A stretch of DNA of 64,000 bases from an uncultured Flavobacteriaceae bacterium (GCA_947500585.1 CANMSN010000002.1:124001-188000); one strand, 5' to 3'. Shown: positions 36,401 to 45,300, counted from the stretch's first letter. Notes: generated from the sequence alone by a model not told the origin. Numbers and translations are program-made.

Positions 36401-37021
36401 TTATGCGTGCAATCCGCACTCTCTGTTTTCTAAAGCTTTAGTTGGATCGAAATATTTAAACTCATTGGGTAAGTTATTTTCTTCTAGGTAAATGTCTAAT
36501 TTTTCGTCGGACCAATAATAAAACGGACTCACTTTTAAAACACCATCTTTACTTACACTAAAAATACCAATGCTATTTCTAAAAGCTGTTTGCCCTTGGC
36601 GTAAATTTGTAAACCATACGTTTGGTTTATGTTCGTCCATAGCACGCTTAAAAGGCTCTAACTTTACTTGTTCAGTAAACAAGGCGTGTTCAGGAGCGTC
36701 AATACTAGGAATTCCCATAACCACGTCGCGATGCGCCGATGTTTGTTTTGGCACATACAAGAAGATGTTTAAATCTAAATCTTTAATAACCTGTTCTGCG
36801 TGTTTATATGTTTGCGGTGTATTATAACCTGTATCGCACCAAACCACAGGGATTTTAGATTGTACTGAACTCACTGCATGTAAAATGGCGGCTTCATAAG
36901 GTCTAAAATTTGTAGTTACTACCGCATTGTCATTAAGCTCAAAAGCTTTTTTAATAATATCGGCAGGTAATGCATTTTTATATTCCGCATTTAATGCGTC
37001 AATTTTGTTTTGATCTATCAT
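36401..37021 (-). CDS. cysH: phosphoadenylyl-sulfate (PAPS) reductase
   Basis: CysH reduces activated sulfate to sulfite with thioredoxin. From the ATG at 37019-37021 the protein has 206 residues; this start overlaps the DUF2061 stop as TAATG. An ATG 12 bases earlier (MGKIMIDQ) is also possible. The catalytic C-terminal ENRECGLHA is present. The Cys-Cys/CxxC pairs that bind 4Fe-4S in APS reductases are missing, so the sequence is of the PAPS type, yet no APS kinase (cysC) lies in this operon. Whether APS or PAPS is used is therefore open. Confidence 0.93.
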   Translation of the reverse strand: MIDQNKIDALNAEYKNALPADIIKKAFELNDNAVVTTNFRPYEAAILHAVSSVQSKIPVVWCDTGYNTPQTYKHAEQVIKDLDLNIFLYVPKQTSAHRDVVMGIPSIDAPEHALFTEQVKLEPFKRAMDEHKPNVWFTNLRQGQTAFRNSIGIFSVSKDGVLKVSPFYYWSDEKLDIYLEENNLPNEFKYFDPTKALENRECGLHA

Positions 37022-37278
37022 TATTTTCCCCATTTAATTGAGTTCCATATACGTTCGTGGAAAAAGTAAAGTACCATTTTTGTTACTAATTCAATACCAC
37101 CAATAGAAAATGCTAAATCTAATTTTCCAGTAATTAGCCACGAAATTAGAATAGTATCTAGCGTACCAATGGTTCGCCAACTTAAAGATTTCACTACACT
37201 TCTTAATGGTTTTTCACCAATACTATCTTCCTTATAAGTTGTGTTTTCTTTGGTTTTCAATAACATTTGCCCAATCAT
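37021..37278 (-). CDS. DUF2061 membrane protein, first gene of the sulfate operon
   Basis: An 85-residue protein with a DUF2061 core (SLSWRTIGTLDTILISWLITGKLDLAFSIGGIELV-like, given here in part) forming two hydrophobic segments of about 20 residues, then HERIWNSIKWGK. The N-terminal 25 residues are polar. DUF2061 proteins are often found with cysH or cysC genes in Proteobacteria and Bacteroidota and are thought to sit in the inner membrane; their role is not established. It is translated with cysH through a TAATG overlap, and its ATG lies about 37 bp after the predicted transcription start. Confidence 0.85.
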   Translation of the reverse strand: MIGQMLLKTKENTTYKEDSIGEKPLRSVVKSLSWRTIGTLDTILISWLITGKLDLAFSIGGIELVTKMVLYFFHERIWNSIKWGK

Positions 37279-37295
37279 TTACTATTGTAGTATAT

Positions 37296-37321
37296 TAATC
37301 CTATCGATTTAATAGGAATTA
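37296..37321. promoter_or_regulatory. CymR-like palindromic operator at the sulfate operon start site
   Basis: The plus strand reads TAATCCTATCGATTTAATAGG and continues AATTA. This is an interrupted inverted repeat with TCCTAT/ATAGGA arms that carries ATAGGAATTA, an exact fit to the ATnGGAATTw half of the Firmicute CymR (Rrf2 family) box as I remember it. It overlaps the predicted transcription start directly after the -7 element, the place for a repressor. An Rrf2 gene lies 126 bp beyond it. Confidence 0.6.
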
Positions 37322-37351
37322 CAAATATAAAACTAATAATTAAACTACAAA
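37322..37351 (-). promoter_or_regulatory. promoter of the sulfate/cysteine operon
   Basis: On the minus strand TTTG (37348-37351), an 18-bp spacer and TATATTTG (37322-37329): both elements match the Bacteroidetes consensus exactly. Transcription would begin near 37315, inside the palindrome at 37296-37321. Confidence 0.8.
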
Positions 37352-37446
37352 TAGCTTTAACAACTTTTTATAATAATGAAAAAAAATTAAGATATACTGA
37401 AGAATATTAGCAAGAAACAGGAATTATTTTAAGAAATCCTCATGTA

Positions 37447-37860
37447 TTACACAGCCGACAAGTCTGCTAAGGTAGTATTTCTAAACACTTCAAGTGTATT
37501 ATCACGTACTTGAATCATGAGTTTATTTACGCTACATGTAGCTTCATCTATACAATCATCGCACTTTTCATAATAGTTTAAACTCACGCATGGCACCATA
37601 GCAATTGGACCTTCAAGAACTCGCATAACTTCTGTCATTAAAATTTCCGAAGGTTCTTTTCTAAGATAATAACCACCATGTTTTCCTTTTTTAGAACCTA
37701 GAATTCCAGACTTTCTTAAGGTTAACAAAATACTTTCTAAAAACTTTTGTGGTATTTGTTCGCTTTTAGCAATAACATTTACTTGTTGAGGAACATCGTC
37801 CTCACTTCTAGCAATATAGGTAAGTGCTTTTAAGCCGTATTTTGTTTTTTTAGATAGCAT
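37447..37860 (-). CDS. Rrf2-family transcriptional regulator with four cysteines
   Basis: A 137-residue Rrf2 protein: winged helix at about 1-65 (SKKTKYGLKALTYIA, then IPQKFLESILLTLRKSGILGSKKGKHGGYYL) and a dimerisation helix at the C-terminus. In the metal region it has Cys91, Cys100, Cys103 and Cys109 (C-x8-C-x2-C-x5-C), which could bind a 2Fe-2S cluster as in IscR or NsrR; CymR of Firmicutes lacks such a set. It is transcribed towards the cysteine operon and probably controls the palindrome at 37296-37321 in response to cysteine or Fe-S status. The target is inferred from position and motif. Confidence 0.9.
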   Translation of the reverse strand: MLSKKTKYGLKALTYIARSEDDVPQQVNVIAKSEQIPQKFLESILLTLRKSGILGSKKGKHGGYYLRKEPSEILMTEVMRVLEGPIAMVPCVSLNYYEKCDDCIDEATCSVNKLMIQVRDNTLEVFRNTTLADLSAV

Positions 37861-37895
37861 TGAGCTAATATAGCTATTTTAATAAAAGTATAACG

Positions 37896-39104
37896 CTAAT
37901 TTGTAGTATGGGATTTTTCAAGAGCATAAAAAGTGGCTTGTACATAATCATCATCATCTCCAGAATTATTCTGATTATAAACACCTGCTTTGAAATACAT
38001 GTATTGACCTCCTACATTATATCCGCTATTTGCCATATCAATGGTTTTAACAACATCTGCTTTACCTTCTCTGGTTATGGTAACCGTTAAACTATCTCCA
38101 ACAACTTTAATAGTGTAACTAAATTTTTCATTTAGTGCTATTCCATCTGTTGGATTAGAAGCACTACTACTACTTCTAGAACCAATCATTTCGTACCATT
38201 GTTCATCACCAAAACCATCTCTAGGTTCATGTGCAAAATAAATTGATCCTAATGTATTATTTACTAATTTTCTATAATACAAACGAATAGGCTCATCATC
38301 ATTAGCATGTATTTGACCAATTATAACTCGCCCAAGTTGACTACTACTTCCTGTTGTAGTGACATGATTAACAGCAACAGTCGCGTTCATTTCGCCATCG
38401 TAACCAAAAGCAGCATTTTTATCAGCAGTTGGTGCAGTACCAAAAACCCAATTATTTTTATTTACACCTTGTGTACTTATACTTGTATTGGTACCTCGCA
38501 ACATTTCACGAAGTTCAACTCTCGTATAACTTGTGTTGGCTGAAGTTTTAAAGCCAGCTATAGGGCATTTAAACACCATACCGCCATCATTCTCTGTATA
38601 GAAATACTTATCATTTTCATAATTGTTATTTAGTTGAGCTACAGTAATAGTCGTTGCAGTCCCATTACCATTATTATCAGGAATGCTTAAATTCCAAGTA
38701 GATAGATCGAAATTTTCTGAAGGTGCTTTATTTGGATCTAATTCTCCTGTATCTGGTTCTTTTCCCGCCTGAATAATGGTTAAATCTCTTGATATGCCAT
38801 CACCTAAAACACTAATTATTCCAGTACGTTTAGCTTCCGTTGGGTTAGCCGACACAGAAATATTTATAGTCCCATTATTGGTTCCGTTAGTGGGTGTAAG
38901 AGTAATCCAATCGTTGTTATTCTCAGTATACCAATATAAATTAGCTGTTAACGTGAGTAATTTTGTTTCTCCATTTGCAGAAAATTCAGAAATTGAAGAT
39001 ACACTCAATTCTGCAACCTGCTCTTCTTCATTTGAATCCGAAGAACTACAACAAATTAAAATCATAAATATTGGAAAGATCAATATGTCTCTAAGTAATT
39101 TCAT
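37896..39104 (-). CDS. PL7 alginate lyase lipoprotein with BACON-like domain
   Basis: From the ATG at 39102-39104 the product has 402 residues. It has an SPII signal (ILICC, lipidated Cys18 or 19), a BACON-like beta-sandwich at about 33-115 (NDWITLTPTNG, GIISVLGDGISRDLTIIQAG) and a PL7 alginate lyase jelly roll at about 130-400. The three PL7 signatures are visible: TRVELREM near residue 193, GQIHAN near 264 and YFKAGVYNQ near 367. QIH rather than QVH is associated with guluronate-containing blocks. Surface-exposed depolymerisation of brown-algal alginate is likely. It is a lone gene with its own operator-like palindrome, not part of a visible alginate locus. An ATG 39 bases upstream would precede the signal peptide and is rejected. 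Confidence 0.93.
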   Translation of the reverse strand: MKLLRDILIFPIFMILICCSSSDSNEEEQVAELSVSSISEFSANGETKLLTLTANLYWYTENNNDWITLTPTNGTNNGTINISVSANPTEAKRTGIISVLGDGISRDLTIIQAGKEPDTGELDPNKAPSENFDLSTWNLSIPDNNGNGTATTITVAQLNNNYENDKYFYTENDGGMVFKCPIAGFKTSANTSYTRVELREMLRGTNTSISTQGVNKNNWVFGTAPTADKNAAFGYDGEMNATVAVNHVTTTGSSSQLGRVIIGQIHANDDEPIRLYYRKLVNNTLGSIYFAHEPRDGFGDEQWYEMIGSRSSSSASNPTDGIALNEKFSYTIKVVGDSLTVTITREGKADVVKTIDMANSGYNVGGQYMYFKAGVYNQNNSGDDDDYVQATFYALEKSHTTN

Positions 39105-39120
39105 AACTATTCTTTTTTTA

Positions 39121-39128
39121 CAAAAATA
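39121..39128 (-). promoter_or_regulatory. -7 element of the alginate lyase gene
   Basis: TATTTTTG on the minus strand, an exact TAnnTTTG, 16 bp before the ATG. The upstream element is not clear because the region is taken up by the palindrome at 39142-39161. Confidence 0.5.
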
Positions 39129-39141
39129 GTAACTTAATAAC

Positions 39142-39161
39142 AAAATTGGTTAACCAATTTT
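39142..39161. promoter_or_regulatory. perfect 20-bp palindrome, probable operator
   Basis: AAAATTGGTTAACCAATTTT is fully self-complementary and lies just upstream of the -7 element, over the expected -20 to -40 region. The TTGGTTAACCAA core is like sites of FadR-type GntR regulators, a family known to control alginate loci in Flavobacteria; the regulator gene is not in this window. Confidence 0.7.
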
Positions 39162-39224
39162 AGAAATTCCTTATAAAACACTAAAAAAAGATTTTTTTGG
39201 TAGAAATATCTTAATAATTTTAAA

Positions 39225-40400
39225 TTAAATATTCTTTAAAGCCTGCTCCAAATCCGTAATAATATCATCTACATGTTCTAACCCAACAGAAACTCTGACT
39301 AAACCATCAGTAATATTAACTACTAATCTATCTTCTTCAGCTAAACTACTGTGTGTGGTTGATGCTGGATGAGTAACAATGGTTCTGGTATCTCCTAAAT
39401 TAGCTGAAAGCGAACACATTTTAATGGCATTTAAAAATTTCTGACCAGATTCAATACCACCTTTTATTTCAAAAGCTACAATGTTTCCACCTAATTTCAT
39501 TTGCTTTTTGGCAATATCATATTTTGGATGAGACTTTAAAAACGGGTATTTCACCCAATTTACTTGCGGATGTTCTTCTAAAAACTCAGCGACTTTCAGT
39601 GCATTTTCACAATGCTTATCAACTCTCACCGCTAAGGTTTCTAAACTTTTAGAAAGCGTCCACGCATTAAATGGTGATAAAGCTGGACCTGTATTTCTGG
39701 CAAATAAATAAATCTCTCTAATTAAGTCGGCACTTCCAACGGTTACACCGCCTAAAACTCGACCTTGTCCGTCAATTAATTTAGTAGCTGAATGAATAAC
39801 TAAATGTGCACCGTATTTTATAGGTTGTTGTAAATATGGTGTTGCAAAACAATTGTCAATAATTAGAATTAAATTATGCTTTTTAGCGATATCTCCCAAT
39901 AACTCTAAATCGATAATATCAATTGCTGGATTTGTTGGAGACTCAGCATATAATATCTTCGTTTTTGGCGTGATGAAACTTTCAATAGTTTCTGGTTTAT
40001 TGATATCAAAATAACTGGTTTCAATATTCCATTTTGGTAAATATTTGGTAAAAAGCGTGTGCGTAGATCCAAAAACAGAACGCGCCGACACAATATGATC
40101 GCCACTATTTAATAAAGCTGCAAAAGTTGAAAACACTGCTGCCATTCCTGTTGCAAAAGCATAACCTGTTTCCGCACCTTCCATTTTACAAACTTTTTCA
40201 ACAAACTCAGTTGTGTTAGGGTTTGAAAAACGACTGTAAATATTACGTTCCTTTTCTTCTGAAAATGAAGCACGCATATCTTCAGCATCTTCAAACACAA
40301 AACTGGATGTTAAGTATAACGGACTTGTATGTTCTAGAAATTCTGTACGGTTTAATTGTGTACGAATGGCTTCGGTTTCGAATTGTTTTTTATTACTCAT
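39225..40400 (-). CDS. metZ: O-succinyl/O-acetylhomoserine sulfhydrylase, trans-sulfuration PLP enzyme
   Basis: A 391-residue gamma-family PLP enzyme (Cys/Met metabolism). Visible motifs are YSRFSNPNTTEFVEKV near 55, the PLP lysine in HSATKLIDGQGRVLGG (about 206) and TIVTHPASTTHSSL near 340. Closest by eye to MetZ, which makes homocysteine directly from an acylhomoserine and sulfide. Cystathionine gamma-synthase cannot be excluded. Third gene of the SAM-riboswitch methionine operon, separated from the fusion gene by a 105-bp gap that holds a palindromic repeat. Both MetY- and MetZ-type enzymes are therefore made from one transcript. Confidence 0.88.
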   Translation of the reverse strand: MSNKKQFETEAIRTQLNRTEFLEHTSPLYLTSSFVFEDAEDMRASFSEEKERNIYSRFSNPNTTEFVEKVCKMEGAETGYAFATGMAAVFSTFAALLNSGDHIVSARSVFGSTHTLFTKYLPKWNIETSYFDINKPETIESFITPKTKILYAESPTNPAIDIIDLELLGDIAKKHNLILIIDNCFATPYLQQPIKYGAHLVIHSATKLIDGQGRVLGGVTVGSADLIREIYLFARNTGPALSPFNAWTLSKSLETLAVRVDKHCENALKVAEFLEEHPQVNWVKYPFLKSHPKYDIAKKQMKLGGNIVAFEIKGGIESGQKFLNAIKMCSLSANLGDTRTIVTHPASTTHSSLAEEDRLVVNITDGLVRVSVGLEHVDDIITDLEQALKNI

Positions 40401-40438
40401 TTTATATTTTAATAGACTATCAAGTCTTTATTTATTCA

Positions 40439-40462
40439 GATTCCCGTTTTCACGGGAATGAC
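40439..40462. repeat. GATTCCCGTTTTCACGGGAA palindrome
   Basis: A CCCG-arm member of the ATTCCCG family, between metZ and the metX-thrA fusion gene. It may act as an intra-operon stem-loop. Confidence 0.7.
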
Positions 40463-40505
40463 AATTTCAACTGAAATCTCAAAATAAATTTTGAGAAATC
40501 TTTTC

Positions 40506-43500
40506 TCAATTTATATGCTTAGACAATCTTAAAATATCTCCAAAAACGCCTCTTGCAGTAACTTCTGCTCCTGCGCCTGCGCCTTGAATTACTATAGGTT
40601 GTTCGCCATAACTTTCGGTAAATATTTCAAAAATAGCATCAGATCCTTTTACGTGACCTAGTGTGCTATCTTCAAGTATTGAAACTAATTTCACTTCTAA
40701 TTTTCCTTTATCTTGGGATAAATCTCCTGACAAATCGCCAACATAACGCAACACATGACCTTCTTTTTGGTCGTCTTTTATTTTTTGATATTGGTCGTCT
40801 AAAACATCTAACTGATTTAGAAATGATTCCACAGAAATATTTTGATACGCTTCTGGTATTAAATTCTGAACAGAAACATCATCAAATTCATTTTGCAAAT
40901 CTAACTCTCTTGCTAGAATTAACAATTTTCTAGCCACATCATTTCCTGAAAAATCTTCACGAGGATCTGGTTCGGTAAATCCTTTATCAATGGTCTCTTG
41001 AATAATTTCACTAAAGGGTTTATTTTGAACTGAAAAATTATTGAATAAGTAACTTAATGTTCCTGAAAATACACCTCGGATTCTCGTTATATTTTCACCC
41101 GATTCATGTAATAATTTAATAGTGTCTATCAATGGTAAACCTGCACCAACCGTAGTTTCGTATAAATACTGCTTGTTATTTGCTTTTAGCTGAACTCGTA
41201 AATCTTTATAGAAATCGTGAGAAACTGTATTAGCAACTTTGTTTGACGACACTAAATCGAAACCGGCTTCAACCAAAGGAATATAATTTTGATAAAAAGC
41301 TGAACTTGCTGTATTATCAACCGCAATTAAATTTTCTAAATGATTGGCTTTTGCAAAATCTACAATTTGCTGAATAGCGTTTTCTTTTGAAGTAGATTTT
41401 ATAGCGTCTTGCCAATTGGCATCTACACCTTTTTTACTTAAAAGCAATTGCTTTGAATTCGCAATAGCAAAAACATTTAGGTTGATTCCTTTTCGATTTT
41501 CAATATCATCTTTCGATTTTAAAATCTGATTAATCAAAGCGCCACCTACACCACCGTGACCGAAAATGGCAATATTTATTTTCTTTGAAATTCCGAAAAC
41601 CTCGCCATGAATTACGTTCATTGCTTTATGAAGTTGCGCCTTTTTAACCACTAAACTAACATTTCTACCTGTTACTGTATTATTAAAAAGTAAAGGTGTT
41701 ATTTGGTTTTTAATAAGCGCATTGAATGGCTTGTGAAACGAACTCAGCTCAATTCCAATAATAGAAATAACAGCGACATCATCAACAACCTCAATTTTAT
41801 TAACGTCTTGCGCATAAAAATCATTTTCAAATTCACGCTCCAATGCAATAACCGCTTGAGTTGCTTGGTCTGCGTCAATAATTAATCCAATGCCGCGCTC
41901 TGAAGAACCTTGCGAAATAATACTCACACTAATATCGCGATCGCTTAACGCTCTAAAAATTCTGGCATCTACACCAATTTTTCCTAGTAAACCACGTCCT
42001 TCTAAATTTAGTAACGCGACATTATCTAAAACTGATAATGATGTTACTTCTTTAGAACTTGGTTTTGCAGTAATTAACGTGCCCTCATCATCTGAATTAA
42101 ATGTATTTAGAATTCGTAAATTGATGTTCTTTTCAACCAACGGAATAATGGTTTTAGCATGTAAAACGGTTGTTCCGAAATTAGCCAACTCATTTGCTTC
42201 ACTAAATGATAATTCTCTAATTTTTTGAGCATCTTCAACAAAATCAGGATTAGCCGTATAAATACCACTAACATGTGTGTAATTTTGCAACTCTTCGGCA
42301 TCTAGATAATTAGCTAATAAAGCTGCTGTATAATTACTGCCGTTTCTTCCTAAAGTCGTGGTTTCGTTATTTGAATTTGAAGCAATAAAACCAGTTACAA
42401 CATTAACAACATCCTTATTACTTTCTTTAAAATACTTCTTAATATTATCTTTTGAAATTTGTGAAATAGGTTGCGCATTCCCAAACGTATTATCCGTTTT
42501 TATAAGCTGTCTTGCATCTGTTGCTTTAGCTTTTATTTGATTTTGATTCAATAATTCTGAAACCATTTTAACCGATAACAATTCGCCTTGAGCAAGAATT
42601 TCATCTTTCGTTTTTTTACTATAATCTCGCAGTAAACTAACGCCTTCAAACAGTTTTTCTAAAATTGAAAATTCTTCTGAAAAATCAACAGAATCAAGTG
42701 GCTCTTTTTGATACGCTTTAAAAGCTTCAAAATCTGCTTTATAATCTTGACCTTTATATGATTTATTAAGAATAGCTTCAAGTTCATCTGTAGAATTGCC
42801 TCGAGCAGAAACCACAACCGTAATTTTTTCTCCAGCATCTACTTTGTCTTTTATGATAGAAATTACTTTTTCTAACCCTTCTCCATTGGCTAAAGATTTT
42901 CCACCAAACTTTAATACTTTCATTTTTTTCTTTTTAGAATCTGGCACAAAAATGCCTTCTACAATTTTTTCCAATTGCTCATACTCCATTAAAAATGCAT
43001 CGTGCCCATGTACAGAATGTATTTCGTTGTAAGTTACATTTGCATGCGTTACAGCCAATTGCTTATGGGTTTGCCTATTTTCTTCGGCTGTAAAAAACAA
43101 ATCTGAATCCACTCCAATAATATGAATGTTGGCTTCAATATTCTCTAAAACATTTAAATCAGCCTTTCTTCCTTTTGTGACATCAATGGTTTTTAACAAC
43201 TGATTCATCAATTTATAAGCAGACAACTGAAAACGTTCTTGCAACTTTTTGCCGTGATGTAACAACCAACTTTCTACATTAAAAATCTCTAAATCTTCAT
43301 TTTTTGAACGCTGAAAACGCTCTTTAAAAGATTCAGGGGTTCTATAACATAACATAGCATGCATTCTGGCATCATGCACAGGGTTTCTGGAATTCAATAA
43401 AAATTGCTCTTGAATTTGGCAATTGGCAATAAGCCAATCGGTAGATTTCCAATCTGTTGCTACCGTAATTAAATGCTCAGTGAAATCTGGTTTTAAAACG

Positions 43501-43907
43501 GCCATTTCCCAAGCAATTCCGCCTCCTAAAGAACCTCCAATAGTTGCAAAAACGGTATCAATCTCCAATCTTTCTAAACCAATTAAAAAGATATTTGCTA
43601 CATCTCTTGCTACATAATCTTTGTAATTTTCAATTACAAATCCATCAAACCCATTTCCAGGAATATTAAAGGCTAAAACTGTGTAAAGATTAGTATCAAT
43701 AACTTTATCATTGCCAACTAAATCTTTCCACCAGCCATCTTTTCCTGCTACATCACTATTTCCAGTTAATGCATGATTTACCAAAACAATAGGTGCAGCA
43801 CCTAAATGCTGCCCAAAAACCTGATAACTCAATTTTATCTCGGAAATAGAGACTTGACTTTCGGTTGTGAAATTTTTAATTTCGATATGTTGCAAAGGGT
43901 GCTTCAA
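40506..43907 (-). CDS. MetX-aspartokinase-homoserine dehydrogenase fusion
   Basis: One 1133-residue chain holding three enzymes of methionine/threonine synthesis. Residues 1-325 are an alpha/beta-hydrolase of the homoserine O-acetyltransferase family (NHALTGNSD, nucleophile in GGSLGGG, Asp in GVDSDLFF, His in SVHGHDAF). Residues 329 to about 770 are aspartokinase with ACT domains (KVLKFGGKSLAN, VVSARGNSTDE, SSERGIGLIID). Residues about 775-1133 are homoserine dehydrogenase (INIAIFGHGGVGGAL, SSNKVANT, GAGAGAEVTARGVFGD). The junction is SKKKK then Met329, encoded by an A-rich stretch like a native start site. A separate AK-HSD product from internal initiation is therefore possible. It follows metY with no gap. 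Confidence 0.93.
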   Translation of the reverse strand: MKHPLQHIEIKNFTTESQVSISEIKLSYQVFGQHLGAAPIVLVNHALTGNSDVAGKDGWWKDLVGNDKVIDTNLYTVLAFNIPGNGFDGFVIENYKDYVARDVANIFLIGLERLEIDTVFATIGGSLGGGIAWEMAVLKPDFTEHLITVATDWKSTDWLIANCQIQEQFLLNSRNPVHDARMHAMLCYRTPESFKERFQRSKNEDLEIFNVESWLLHHGKKLQERFQLSAYKLMNQLLKTIDVTKGRKADLNVLENIEANIHIIGVDSDLFFTAEENRQTHKQLAVTHANVTYNEIHSVHGHDAFLMEYEQLEKIVEGIFVPDSKKKKMKVLKFGGKSLANGEGLEKVISIIKDKVDAGEKITVVVSARGNSTDELEAILNKSYKGQDYKADFEAFKAYQKEPLDSVDFSEEFSILEKLFEGVSLLRDYSKKTKDEILAQGELLSVKMVSELLNQNQIKAKATDARQLIKTDNTFGNAQPISQISKDNIKKYFKESNKDVVNVVTGFIASNSNNETTTLGRNGSNYTAALLANYLDAEELQNYTHVSGIYTANPDFVEDAQKIRELSFSEANELANFGTTVLHAKTIIPLVEKNINLRILNTFNSDDEGTLITAKPSSKEVTSLSVLDNVALLNLEGRGLLGKIGVDARIFRALSDRDISVSIISQGSSERGIGLIIDADQATQAVIALEREFENDFYAQDVNKIEVVDDVAVISIIGIELSSFHKPFNALIKNQITPLLFNNTVTGRNVSLVVKKAQLHKAMNVIHGEVFGISKKINIAIFGHGGVGGALINQILKSKDDIENRKGINLNVFAIANSKQLLLSKKGVDANWQDAIKSTSKENAIQQIVDFAKANHLENLIAVDNTASSAFYQNYIPLVEAGFDLVSSNKVANTVSHDFYKDLRVQLKANNKQYLYETTVGAGLPLIDTIKLLHESGENITRIRGVFSGTLSYLFNNFSVQNKPFSEIIQETIDKGFTEPDPREDFSGNDVARKLLILARELDLQNEFDDVSVQNLIPEAYQNISVESFLNQLDVLDDQYQKIKDDQKEGHVLRYVGDLSGDLSQDKGKLEVKLVSILEDSTLGHVKGSDAIFEIFTESYGEQPIVIQGAGAGAEVTARGVFGDILRLSKHIN

Positions 43908-45182
43908 CTATATAGTTTTGAATGCTTCTTTTAAATCAGCTTTTAAATCCTCGATATCTTCTATACCAACAGACAAACGAATTAAATCTCCAGACACACC
44001 TGCAGATGCTTGTTCTGCTTCGTCTAATTGTTGGTGCGTTGTACTTCCTGGGTGAATAATTAATGATTTTGTGTCGCCAATATTAGCTAACAGAGAAAAC
44101 AATTTGGTGTTATCTGCAATTGCTTTTGCAGCATCATAACCCCCTTTTGCTCCAAAAGTTACAATACCACTTTGCCCTTTTGGTAAGTATTTTTTAGCTA
44201 AGTTTTTATATTTACTACTTTCTAAACCTGGATAATTTACCCAAGCTACTTCATCTTGTTGCTCTAACCATTTTGCAATTTCTAAAGCATTTTCGCTATG
44301 TTGCTTTATTCTAACTGGTAACGTTTCTAAACCTTGAATAATATTGAATGCATTAGTAGGGCTTAAAGCACCTCCAAAATCACGTAACCCTTCTAAAATT
44401 AATTTAAAGGTGTAAGATGCAGCACCTAAAGTTTCATAATATTTTAATCCGTGGTATCCTGCTGATGGCTCTGTAAACTCTGGGAATTTTCCGTTAGACC
44501 AATCAAAATTACCACCATCAATAATGGCTCCTCCAAGTGAGTTTCCTTGTCCGCCAATATACTTTGTAAGTGAATGAATTACAATATTTGCCCCGTGTTT
44601 AATAGGGTTTAAAAGTGCTGGTGTTGCCACTGTATTATCTACTATAAATGGTACGCCTGCTGCTTTTGAATGTTCCGCAATAGCTTCAATATCTAAAACA
44701 TCTAATTTCGGATTTCCTAAAGACTCTACAAAAAATGCTCGTGTGTTATCCTGCACTGCTGCTGCAAAATTATCTGGGTTATCTGCATCAACAAAAGTTG
44801 TAGTAATACCTAATCGTGGTAATGTTACTTTTAGTAAGTTATAAGTACCGCCATATAAACTACTTGATGCTACAATATGGTCTCCAGCTTTAAGCAACGT
44901 TAATAAACCTGTTGAAATAGCTGCTGTTCCAGATGCAAAAACAACTGCTCCAACACCGCCTTCTAAAGCCGCTAAACGCTCTTGTAAAATTTGATTGGTT
45001 GGATTATTTAATCGGGTGTAAATAAACCCTAATTCTTGTAACGAAAACAAGTTTGCAGCATGGTCTGAATTATTAAAAACATAAGATGTTGTTTGATAAA
45101 TTGGAACTGCTCTGGTTCCTCCGTTTGCTGAAACATCGTGTCCTGCGTGTAATGCGTTTGTTGCTAATTTTAATGTACTCAT
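43908..45182 (-). CDS. metY: O-acetylhomoserine sulfhydrylase (aminocarboxypropyltransferase)
   Basis: MetY makes homocysteine from O-acetylhomoserine and sulfide, using PLP. The 424 residues show FIYTRLNNPTNQILQERLAALEGG near 53-76, the PLP lysine in HSLTKYIGGQGNSLGG (about 208), and SLIIHPGSTTHQQL near 385. Length above 420 and these motifs separate MetY from the shorter MetZ/MetB types. It is the first gene behind the second SAM riboswitch. The partner acetyltransferase is the N-terminal domain of the next gene, which begins at the base after the stop. Confidence 0.94.
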   Translation of the reverse strand: MSTLKLATNALHAGHDVSANGGTRAVPIYQTTSYVFNNSDHAANLFSLQELGFIYTRLNNPTNQILQERLAALEGGVGAVVFASGTAAISTGLLTLLKAGDHIVASSSLYGGTYNLLKVTLPRLGITTTFVDADNPDNFAAAVQDNTRAFFVESLGNPKLDVLDIEAIAEHSKAAGVPFIVDNTVATPALLNPIKHGANIVIHSLTKYIGGQGNSLGGAIIDGGNFDWSNGKFPEFTEPSAGYHGLKYYETLGAASYTFKLILEGLRDFGGALSPTNAFNIIQGLETLPVRIKQHSENALEIAKWLEQQDEVAWVNYPGLESSKYKNLAKKYLPKGQSGIVTFGAKGGYDAAKAIADNTKLFSLLANIGDTKSLIIHPGSTTHQQLDEAEQASAGVSGDLIRLSVGIEDIEDLKADLKEAFKTI

Positions 45183-45300
45183 TTTTCTAGTTTTTTAGTT
45201 AATGTTAAATGAACCAAAAGTCAAAATGCACTTTAAAAAAGTGTACTTATTAGAAAAATGTTATAAAGAATATCGAATTTACAGACGGTAATTTCGTTTG

